Below are positions 7,752 through 13,386 of a stretch of 26,576 nt of DNA, in pieces. Under the pieces are notes generated by a model, which saw only the letters and a list, made by a program, of their open reading frames with translations, ran no database searches and was not told the DNA's origin. The DNA comes from Clostridia bacterium. Its GTDB lineage: Bacteria; Bacillota; Clostridia; Oscillospirales; Butyricicoccaceae. The DNA is taken from NCBI GenBank assembly GCA_900763355.1, contig CAAFJY010000115.1, positions 1-26,576 of the forward strand. The letters are read 5' to 3'. Position 1 is the stretch's first letter; the number at the start of each line of letters is the position of its first letter. Made by a program: the position numbers and the translations under genes.

Positions 7752-9032
7752 TCAGACGGCGGCGAGACCCTTTTCCAGGTCGGCCAGGATGTCGTCGATG
7801 TGCTCGGTGCCGATGGACAGGCGGATGGTAGCGGGGCTGATGCCCACGGCGGCCAGCTCTTCCGCCGTCAGCTGGGCGTGGGTGGTGGTGGCGGGATGGA
7901 TGACCAGGCTCTTTACATCGGCCACGTTGGCCAGCAGGGAGAAGATCTCCAGGTTGTCGATGAAGCGGAAGGCCTCCTCCTGTCCGCCCTTGACCTCGAA
8001 GGTAAAGATGGACGCGCCCCCGTTGGGGAAATATTTTTCATACAGCGCGTGGTCGGGATGGTCGGGGAGCGAGGGGTGATTGACCCGGGCCACCTTGGGG
8101 TGATGGGACAGGAATTCGACCACCTTTTTGGTGTTTTCCGCATGGCGCTCCAGCCGGAGGGAGAGGGTCTCGGTCCCCTGGAGCAGGAGGAAGGCGGCAA
8201 AGGGGGAGATGCACGCCCCCTGGTCCCGCAGGAGGATAGCCCGGACATAGGTGACAAAGGCTGCGGGCCCCGCCGCCTGGACAAAGGACACCCCGTGGTA
8301 GCTGGGGTTGGGCTCGGCGATGCGGGGATAATTTCCGCCGGTGGTCCAGTCAAAGGTACCGCCGTCTACGATGACGCCGCCCAGGGTGGTTCCGTGCCCG
8401 CCGATGAACTTGGTGGCGGAGTGAACGACGATGTCGGCCCCATGCTCGATGGGCCGGATGAGATAGGGGGTGCCGAAGGTGTTATCCACCACCACCGGCA
8501 GGCCGTGCTTGTGGGCGATGGCGGCGATGGCGTCCAGATCGGGGATGTCGCTGTTGGGGTTGCCCAGGGTCTCCAGATAGATGGCCCGGGTGTTGGGCTG
8601 GATGGCATTTTCCACCTCCGCCAGGTCGTGGGCGTTGACAAAGGTGGTGGTCACGCCATAGTCGGCCAGGGTGTGGGCCAGGAGATTATAGGTCCCGCCA
8701 TAGACTGTCTTTTGCGCCACGATGTGATCCCCCTGGCGGGCCAGGGCCTGGATGGTGTAGGTGATGGCTGCCGCGCCGGAGGCCACGGCCAGGGCCCCCA
8801 CGCCCCCCTCCAGGGCGGCGATGCGCTTTTCGAACACATCCTGGGTGGTGTTGGTCAGACGGCCATAGATGTTGCCGCTGTCGCTCAGGTCAAAGCGGGC
8901 GGCGGCATGGGCGGCATTATGGAATACATAGGAGGTGGTGGCATAAATGGGCACTGCGCGGGAATCGGTGGCGGGATCGGGCTGCTCCTGACCCACGTGG
9001 AGCTGAAGGGTCTCGAACTTATAATTGCTCAT
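7752..9032 (-). CDS. metY: O-acetylhomoserine sulfhydrylase (aminocarboxypropyltransferase)
   Basis: This PLP enzyme replaces the acetyl group of O-acetylhomoserine with sulfide to give homocysteine, bypassing cystathionine. It has 426 residues, typical for the family. It starts at 9032 with GAGG (9041-9044) 8 bases upstream. The opening KFETLQLHVGQ-PDPATDSRAVPIYATTSY is characteristic of MetY. The cofactor pocket shows IYGRLTNTT, SGAAAI and VVDNTFGTPYL. The internal aldimine lysine is Lys208 in HSATKFIGGHGT, and the C-terminus has RLSIGTEHIDDI. The long insert around TTGGNYPRIAEPNPSYHG separates it from cystathionine synthases and lyases. It is the first structural gene of the metY-metA operon and lies behind a leader with a Met/Cys-coding peptide and a terminator. 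Confidence 0.96.
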   Translation of the reverse strand: MSNYKFETLQLHVGQEQPDPATDSRAVPIYATTSYVFHNAAHAAARFDLSDSGNIYGRLTNTTQDVFEKRIAALEGGVGALAVASGAAAITYTIQALARQGDHIVAQKTVYGGTYNLLAHTLADYGVTTTFVNAHDLAEVENAIQPNTRAIYLETLGNPNSDIPDLDAIAAIAHKHGLPVVVDNTFGTPYLIRPIEHGADIVVHSATKFIGGHGTTLGGVIVDGGTFDWTTGGNYPRIAEPNPSYHGVSFVQAAGPAAFVTYVRAILLRDQGACISPFAAFLLLQGTETLSLRLERHAENTKKVVEFLSHHPKVARVNHPSLPDHPDHALYEKYFPNGGASIFTFEVKGGQEEAFRFIDNLEIFSLLANVADVKSLVIHPATTTHAQLTAEELAAVGISPATIRLSIGTEHIDDILADLEKGLAAV

Positions 9033-9099
9033 GGGAAATACCTCTTTCTTTGCTGCTTTGTCCTGATGATGTGTGGATGGGGGAATGGGGTGGCCGGCG

Positions 9100-9153
9100 T
9101 CACATTCGACAGCGGCGGAGGTTTCGGCGGATCTGGGGCAGGTCGTACATCAT
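9100..9153 (-). CDS. Second short leader ORF, 17 codons, Arg-rich
   Basis: ATG 9153 has a consensus ribosome site AAAAAGGAGG (GGAGG at 9162-9166) 8 bases upstream and encodes MMYDLPQIRRNLRRCRM before a TGA. It lies between the attenuator-like terminator and metY, 67 bases before the metY start. The quality of the ribosome site argues that it is translated. The peptide contains five Arg codons and ends Cys-Arg-Met. It could be a second leader peptide acting on metY translation, or a small independent protein; nothing here decides. Confidence 0.5.
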   Translation of the reverse strand: MMYDLPQIRRNLRRCRM

Positions 9154-9185
9154 GATGGGTACCTCCTTTTTCAGGGCGAAAAATG

Positions 9186-9218
9186 AAAAAACCGGGAGCC
9201 CCCTTCGGAGCTCCCGGT
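9186..9218 (-). terminator. Attenuator terminator upstream of metY
   Basis: On the minus strand a 12-bp stem ACCGGGAGCTCC (9218-9207) pairs with GGGGCTCCCGGT (9202-9191) around GAAG. It runs directly into TTTTT, with one T-G wobble pair. It lies 22 bases after the leader-peptide stop and about 150 bases before metY. There is no complete gene between it and the promoter except the leader peptide, so it must act as a conditional terminator if metY is expressed from that promoter. Confidence 0.85.
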
Positions 9219-9234
9219 AATCACAGACCTTTTA

Positions 9235-9252
9235 CCCGGTTTACCGGGCTGC
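9235..9252 (-). promoter_or_regulatory. Candidate antiterminator segments of the metY leader
   Basis: On the minus strand the end of the leader peptide reads GCAGCCCGGT (9252-9243). Its CCCGGT can pair either with ACCGGG just downstream (9240-9235), forming a small hairpin around the stop codon, or with ACCGGG of the terminator 5' arm (9218-9213). In the second case a GC pair is added across an internal loop. A ribosome at the stop codon would cover the first segment; one held at the Met/Cys codons would leave it free. The exact fold is inference. Confidence 0.45.
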
Positions 9253-9354
9253 GGTTTCAGGAGAATCCGTCGGGGAAGGCGCGGCAAAGCACATGCACAT
9301 GGAGCACATGTACATGGACATCATCATGCTGTTGTTGACGAAATTGCGGCGCAT
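9241..9354 (-). CDS. Met/Cys-rich leader peptide of the metYA operon
   Basis: A 37-residue ORF with AAAGGAG 8 bases upstream of ATG 9354. Residues 10-22 read MMMSMYMCSMCMC: seven Met and three Cys codons in thirteen. The rest is unremarkable (start MRRNFVNNS, end TDSPETAAR). It has no signal-peptide or membrane-helix shape. It is preceded by a consensus promoter and followed within 22 bases by an intrinsic terminator. The first real gene downstream makes homocysteine from sulfide and O-acetylhomoserine. This is the classic layout of a leader peptide whose translation rate senses charged tRNA, here for Met and possibly Cys. A metal-binding peptide is the main alternative reading of the composition. 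Confidence 0.8.
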   Translation of the reverse strand: MRRNFVNNSMMMSMYMCSMCMCFAAPSPTDSPETAAR

Positions 9355-9380
9355 GGCGGTTTCTCCTTTCCTCGAAACGT

Positions 9381-9395
9381 TCCTGACCTTCAGGA
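9381..9395 (-). other. Short inverted repeat at the predicted 5' end of the metY leader
   Basis: TCCTGA (9381-9386) and TCAGGA (9390-9395) are separated by three bases. They lie right at the predicted transcript start (about 9396) and would put a small hairpin at the mRNA 5' end. It may protect the message or be a repressor site. Confidence 0.4.
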
Positions 9396-9402
9396 TGGGG
9401 TT

Positions 9403-9432
9403 ATTTTAGCGCGGGAAAAGGGGGTTTGTCAA
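9403..9432 (-). promoter_or_regulatory. Sigma-A type promoter of the metYA leader
   Basis: Read on the minus strand, -35 TTGACA (9432-9427), an 18-base spacer and -10 TAAAAT (9408-9403) put the transcript start near 9396, about 42 bases before the leader-peptide ATG. No clear terminator separates it from the phosphatase gene ending at 9486, so some read-through into it is possible. Confidence 0.82.
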
Positions 9433-9485
9433 GAGGTTTTGCACAATTTTTTCGGGAAAATTACAGCAGTTTGACGAAAACGCCC

Positions 9486-10646
9486 TCAGCAGGGGATGAT
9501 CTTGACCTGCTTTCCCATGTGCTCCAGACTGGCGCTCAGCCGCTGAAGCAGGCGGCGCTTGGAATCGAACCGGGCATCCAGCGCCTCGTGAGCGGGGTTG
9601 ACGGCCTGGCCGTGGAAGATGGTGATGTCGGTGGCCTGGTCGAAGAGCAGGGCCGCCAGACAGGAGGCGCCGTCCCGCCCCTGGCTGAGCTTGACGGACA
9701 GGAGATTATCTTTTTCATACGTCTCCGCCAGGGCGGCCACCTTTTGCAGGGTGACGGCCCCCTCGGTCACCAGGTCGATGCCCTCGATCTCTCCCCGGGC
9801 GGGGATGTCCTCGGTTCCGGTATCGGAAAGGGTGATGAGAGGCTTTCCCAGAAACCGGGCGATGGCGTGGGCGGTGGTGCCGCCGCAGACCACGTGCTCC
9901 CCCTCCCGCTCCAAAAAGGCGCGGAAATAGGTCCGGTCGTCCTCCGGGTCCCGGGGCGGGCCGACGAAGAGCTGCACCGCTTTCCGCCGCCGGAGACGAA
10001 AGACCAGGGCGGTGGTGTCGTCGTCGGGAGAATCCATACTGAGAGCAAGCCCCGCCCGGATGATGTGGGAGGCCAGCTGCTGGGCGGTGATGCCCGGCGT
10101 ATACCAGCGCTCCAGCTGGGCCATGACATCCTCCCGGGGCCAGCCGTCGGGGGTAAGCTTGCCCAGACCGGCGGCGGTGACACCATCGGTGAGGAGGATC
10201 AGGCAATCCTCCTCCCGCAGGGGGAAGTCGGAGACCCAGATCTCCTTGTCTCCCATCTGGTAGAGCATGCAGTCATAGTCCACGCATTTCCCCTCCCGCA
10301 GCAAAATGGCCCGGGGGTTGTCGTACTGCACCAGGCGGACCCGGTCGTCCCGCAGCTGGGCCACGGTAAAGGTGGAATAGGCCAGATGCCGCACCGAGCA
10401 CACGGGGAGGGTCTTGGCCACCGTTTCCACGCATTCCTGCATGGGGAGATCGTGGGCCATCATGGTGGAAAGGATGGTGGCGGTGAGGGTGGAGAGGATG
10501 TTGGCCTTCACCCCGCTGCCCAGCCCATCGGACAGGACGATGGTGACGCCGTTTTTGTCCCGGGCCAGGGCATAGCTGTCCCCGCAGAGGATCTCGTCGT
10601 GCTTGTTGACGCTGGCGTGGCCGTATTCGATGAAGAGGGCTCCCAT
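9486..10646 (-). CDS. SpoIIE-type PP2C protein phosphatase
   Basis: A 386-residue metal-dependent Ser/Thr phosphatase of the SpoIIE branch. Residues 1-220 show the PP2C core: CGDS (Asp23), SDGLGSG (Asp40), LLTDGVT (Asp154) and the C-terminal metal motif DSPDDDTTAL (Asp208-210). Residues 225-386 form an extra domain of unknown role with VVCGGTTAHAIARFLGK and GIDLVTEGAVTLQKV. There is no membrane segment, so it is cytosolic. It starts 4 bases after the hydrogenase-like sensor, using a ribosome site (GAGGAGGAA) inside that gene. Such phosphatases are known to be paired with [FeFe]-hydrogenase-like PAS sensors in Clostridia. The likely output is dephosphorylation of an unidentified partner. It is not the sporulation SpoIIE itself, which has ten membrane helices. 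Confidence 0.9.
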   Translation of the reverse strand: MGALFIEYGHASVNKHDEILCGDSYALARDKNGVTIVLSDGLGSGVKANILSTLTATILSTMMAHDLPMQECVETVAKTLPVCSVRHLAYSTFTVAQLRDDRVRLVQYDNPRAILLREGKCVDYDCMLYQMGDKEIWVSDFPLREEDCLILLTDGVTAAGLGKLTPDGWPREDVMAQLERWYTPGITAQQLASHIIRAGLALSMDSPDDDTTALVFRLRRRKAVQLFVGPPRDPEDDRTYFRAFLEREGEHVVCGGTTAHAIARFLGKPLITLSDTGTEDIPARGEIEGIDLVTEGAVTLQKVAALAETYEKDNLLSVKLSQGRDGASCLAALLFDQATDITIFHGQAVNPAHEALDARFDSKRRLLQRLSASLEHMGKQVKIIPC

Positions 10647-10650
10647 GGGC

Positions 10651-12339
10651 TCATTCCTCCTCGTATTCCAGAATCACCGCGTCCTTGAGCTCGGAGATGG
10701 CCACCTTGGTCTCGGCGGCCGATTCTCCCAGGAGGGAGGCGATCTCGTGGACGATGCGCAGCTGCTTTTCCACGATCTGGTCGGCCATGCCGGCCACCTG
10801 GGCCTTGTGCTGGATCATCTGGTTGCGGCGGCGGCGGGCCTGGGTGATGTTGCGCATGATGCACAGGATGAGCCCGCCCTGGGCGTCGTAGAAATAGGCC
10901 TCGTCCAGATAGACATCCTGCTTGGAAAGATAGGTGTATTTCTGCATCTGGCTCTTTTCCTGGACCAGGAGATCCACATACCCCTCCTCGGGCATGAGAT
11001 CCCGAACCGGCCGGTCCAGCGCCTGCTCCGGCGTGACGGAAAAGAGCTGGCAGGCCGCCTGGTTGATGTGCTGGATATGGAGCTGCCGGTCCACCGCCAC
11101 CACAGCGTTGGGGGTGATGGAGAGGATCTTGTCCGAGAGGGATTCGGCCCGCTTTTTCATATAGGGCATACACATGGTGATCTCCGCCCGGCCGGAAAAG
11201 ACGGCCTTGGCCTTTTCCCGGCAGGAGGGGTAGCCGCACATGCCGCAGTTGAGCTCGTCCTCCGGGCCATTTTTGCCCATTTTGCGGAAGATCTCCCGGA
11301 TCTCTTCCTCCGTGGGCTCTTCCCGCCAGATCTTTTCCTCGCGGAAAACGGTGGAGAGATCCCCGGGGGCGGGGAGGTCAAAATCGGCGCTCGAAGGCGC
11401 GGCGCATCCCTGCGCTTCCCGGGTCACCAGGAAACCGGATCGGGCCAGGCTCTGCTCCTCCCGGCGAAAGGCCGGGCCGCCGGTACAGCCGCCGGCGCAG
11501 AAGCTCATCTCGATGAAGCAGCCTCGCAGCCCGCCCGCGGCGATATCCCGGAGCGTCTCCATGCAGCTCTCCGGCCCGTCCACCGCCAGCCAGGTGTAGT
11601 TGGTCTGGGGCTCCATGGTCCGGAGGATCCCCCCGGGGATGGGAAAGAAGCGGGAGCGGCGGGGCGCGCCGGGGTCGCCGGGGGTCAGGGCGACGCCTTC
11701 CTCCTCCAGCCACTGACGCAGCTCGTGGAAGCTCAGGGCCAGGGCGACTTCGGAGCCCTCCTCCCCGGCCTCGGCCTTTTTGGAGACACAGGGGCCGATG
11801 AAGAGGACGGCGCAGTCCGGATCCTCGGCGTGGAGCAGACGGGCATGGGCCTGCATGGGGGTGAGCACCGGCGCGAGGAAGGGCAGAGCCTCGGTGCAGT
11901 ATTTCCGCACATAGGCGTTGACGGTGGAACAGCAGGAGGAAAGGATACAGGGCATCTCCCCCGCCGCCATGAGCCTTTCGTATTCGCTCTTGACCAGAAA
12001 GGCCCCTTCGGCGGTCTCCCGCGCGGCGGCAAAGCCCAGCTTTCGCAGAGCCGCGTCCATGCTTTCCAGCCCGCAGCCGTCAAAAAAGGCGGCATAGCTG
12101 GGGGCCAGACTGGCCACCACCCGCTTCCCGGCGGCGATCAGCGCCCGGGCCTGGGGGAGGAAGCTCTGGTCATGCTTGGTGTTCTGGGGACAGACGACGG
12201 TGCAGCTGCCGCAGAGGATGCAGTCCTGCTCCACCACCCCGGCCTGGTGATTTTTCACCTGGATGGCCTTGACGGGACAGACGCCCACGCATTTGCAGCA
12301 GTCCTTGCAGTGGACGCTTTCGAATTGGAGAATGCTCAT
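10651..12339 (-). CDS. [FeFe]-hydrogenase-like sensor with ferredoxin and PAS domains
   Basis: A 562-residue cytosolic redox protein. Two [4Fe-4S] ferredoxin motifs are at Cys11/14/17/21 and Cys40/43/46/50. A hydrogenase-like domain follows, keeping the four H-cluster cysteines: SSCC (Cys136), GPCVSKK (Cys184) and CAGGC (Cys281 and 285). The motifs are not catalytic-type: TSCCPAW has become SSCCSTV, and the usual GGGQP after the last motif is absent. A further Fe-S motif NCGMCGYPSC (Cys365, 368, 373, with Cys390) precedes a PAS domain at about 400-500 and a helical tail. This matches the sensory (HydS, group C) hydrogenase-like proteins rather than a bulk H2-producing enzyme. I infer redox or H2 sensing that controls the adjacent phosphatase. 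GAGGGG lies upstream of ATG 12339. Confidence 0.9.
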   Translation of the reverse strand: MSILQFESVHCKDCCKCVGVCPVKAIQVKNHQAGVVEQDCILCGSCTVVCPQNTKHDQSFLPQARALIAAGKRVVASLAPSYAAFFDGCGLESMDAALRKLGFAAARETAEGAFLVKSEYERLMAAGEMPCILSSCCSTVNAYVRKYCTEALPFLAPVLTPMQAHARLLHAEDPDCAVLFIGPCVSKKAEAGEEGSEVALALSFHELRQWLEEEGVALTPGDPGAPRRSRFFPIPGGILRTMEPQTNYTWLAVDGPESCMETLRDIAAGGLRGCFIEMSFCAGGCTGGPAFRREEQSLARSGFLVTREAQGCAAPSSADFDLPAPGDLSTVFREEKIWREEPTEEEIREIFRKMGKNGPEDELNCGMCGYPSCREKAKAVFSGRAEITMCMPYMKKRAESLSDKILSITPNAVVAVDRQLHIQHINQAACQLFSVTPEQALDRPVRDLMPEEGYVDLLVQEKSQMQKYTYLSKQDVYLDEAYFYDAQGGLILCIMRNITQARRRRNQMIQHKAQVAGMADQIVEKQLRIVHEIASLLGESAAETKVAISELKDAVILEYEEE

Positions 12340-12381
12340 GGTTGACCCCTCGTTTCTCCGGGCCGGGGGAGTCCCGGCCGG

Positions 12382-12951
12382 TTATTGTTTGCTTTGACCG
12401 GGGATATGCCCGGCCTTTTCCAGCAGCATCACCACCACGGGGATGAGGATGAGCTGGAGGATGATCCCCGGGATGGCCCCGGTGATGGCCCCGGCGAAAA
12501 AGGCGCTCAGGGGGAAGGTGGTCTTCTGCACCCCGGCCAGGACGATCTTCACCAGGCCCCAGGCCAGCCGTCCGGCCACCATGGCCCCCAGGAGAGAGAC
12601 ATAGAGATTGCCCTTGTTCCGGGGAAGGACGCGGTAGAGGATCCCGGCCACCGCGCCATAGACCCCCATCTCAAAGGCCATGGCGATGGCTACCCACACC
12701 GGGGGCATCCCAAAGATGGCCATCCGCAGCAGGGGGGAGACAAAGCCCACCGCCAGGCCCCAGGGCCATCCGCACACAAAGCCGCACAGCAGGGCGGGGA
12801 TGTGCATGGGGCACAGCATGGAGCCGATCTGGGGGATCTGCCCGGTCAAAAAGGGCAGCACCATGGCCAGCGCCAGAAAAAGGGCGGAATCGGTGAGCTT
12901 GCGCAGCCGCAGGGAGCGGCGGGCGGCGGGGGAGAGTTCGGCTTTGTTCAT
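12382..12951 (-). CDS. ECF-type transporter S component, substrate unknown
   Basis: A 189-residue integral membrane protein with about six hydrophobic segments. It has the ECF substrate-binding subunit pattern: a basic start (RRSLRLRKLTDSALFLALAM), then GSMLCPMHIPALLCGFVCGW and GFVSPLLRMAIFGMPP. S components capture a vitamin or its precursor and dock on a shared energising module (EcfT with two ATPases), which is not in this window. The substrate cannot be inferred safely. ATG 12951 follows an unusually long leader. The hydrogenase-like gene starts 42 bases downstream of its stop, so the three minus-strand genes may share a transcript. Confidence 0.85.
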   Translation of the reverse strand: MNKAELSPAARRSLRLRKLTDSALFLALAMVLPFLTGQIPQIGSMLCPMHIPALLCGFVCGWPWGLAVGFVSPLLRMAIFGMPPVWVAIAMAFEMGVYGAVAGILYRVLPRNKGNLYVSLLGAMVAGRLAWGLVKIVLAGVQKTTFPLSAFFAGAITGAIPGIILQLILIPVVVMLLEKAGHIPGQSKQ

Positions 12952-13148
12952 GTTGACAGTGTGCGCGGCGCGGGGTCAGCGGGGCCCGGTCCGCGCGCTC
13001 CTTTCCGGAAGATGATTTCTGGTTCCGGACAGAGAAAAAGAAAAGGCACCGTCCGTCCCCCCCTGGGGGGATCCCGATACCTTGCTGATACCCAAACGTG
13101 CCCTGCCGCGAAGAAAAAGCGGCCCTTTCTGCCTCTGTGCCGGCGCTG

Positions 13149-13174
13149 AAAAAAACACCGGCTTGGGCCGGCAC
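13149..13174 (-). terminator. Promoter-proximal attenuator-like hairpin
   Basis: In the minus-strand RNA TGCCGGC (13173-13167) can pair with GCCGGTG (13162-13156), followed by seven T. The same first arm, extended to GTGCCGGC (13174-13167), is perfectly complementary to GCCGGCAC at 13144-13137. Terminating and non-terminating folds are therefore mutually exclusive. Confidence 0.5.
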
Positions 13175-13190
13175 GTCAACTTGTGTCAAC
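13175..13190. promoter_or_regulatory. GTCAAC direct repeats at the transcript start, candidate operator
   Basis: GTCAAC occurs at 13175-13180 and again at 13185-13190, exactly 10 bases apart, just downstream of the -10 box of the minus-strand promoter. The spacing places both copies on the same face of the helix, as for a repressor site. No regulator is assigned. Confidence 0.35.
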
Positions 13191-13196
13191 ACGTTT

Positions 13197-13225
13197 ATTG
13201 TACCGGAAGATGCGGCGGATGTCAA
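13197..13225 (-). promoter_or_regulatory. Sigma-A type promoter for the ECF/hydrogenase-like operon
   Basis: On the minus strand, -35 TTGACA (13225-13220), a 17-base spacer and -10 TACAAT (13202-13197) put the transcript start near 13190. It is divergent from the gdpP promoter about 60 bases away. Confidence 0.82.
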
Positions 13226-13283
13226 TATTCCGGGGAAAGGGCGGCGGGGCGCGGGAAGTTTGCGAAGTTCGCCCCCGCAAACC

Positions 13284-13312
13284 TTGATTCCCGGGCGAGA
13301 GGATGGTATAAT
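13284..13312 (+). promoter_or_regulatory. Sigma-A type promoter for gdpP
   Basis: The -35 TTGATT (13284-13289), a 17-base spacer and a perfect -10 TATAAT (13307-13312) predict a start near 13319, about 68 bases before the gene. Confidence 0.85.
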
Positions 13313-13386
13313 ATCCACGATAATGGCATAAAAGTGCCCGTTTTCGGGCGAGCCTTCATTTCAGCGGAGGAAGAGGGGAGACAGCT

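Larger units (their letters stand above)
12952..13190 (-). promoter_or_regulatory. Long structured 5' leader of the ECF transporter gene
   Basis: About 240 bases separate the predicted transcript start (about 13190) from the ECF start codon, with no supported ORF. In the RNA sense it has an early hairpin pair (see the attenuator at 13149) and GCCGC/GCGGC at 13123-13105. A multi-helix block follows, closed by GGCAC (13102-13098) and GTGCC (13049-13045) with an inner run of C pairing with a run of G at 13071-13056. It then runs into TTTTCTTTTT, like an intrinsic terminator. GGTATC occurs twice, 11 bases apart, inside the block. I do not recognise any known riboswitch class; ligand control is only a possibility. 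Confidence 0.5.

Noticed and set aside
7419..9155. A 578-codon plus-strand open frame over metA-metY
   Set aside because: It is antisense to two confidently assigned enzymes and crosses the leader; no initiation signals.
9033..9480. SAM riboswitch or Met T-box upstream of metY
   Set aside because: Neither the SAM-I core sequences nor the T-box GGTGGNACC motif is present on the minus strand.
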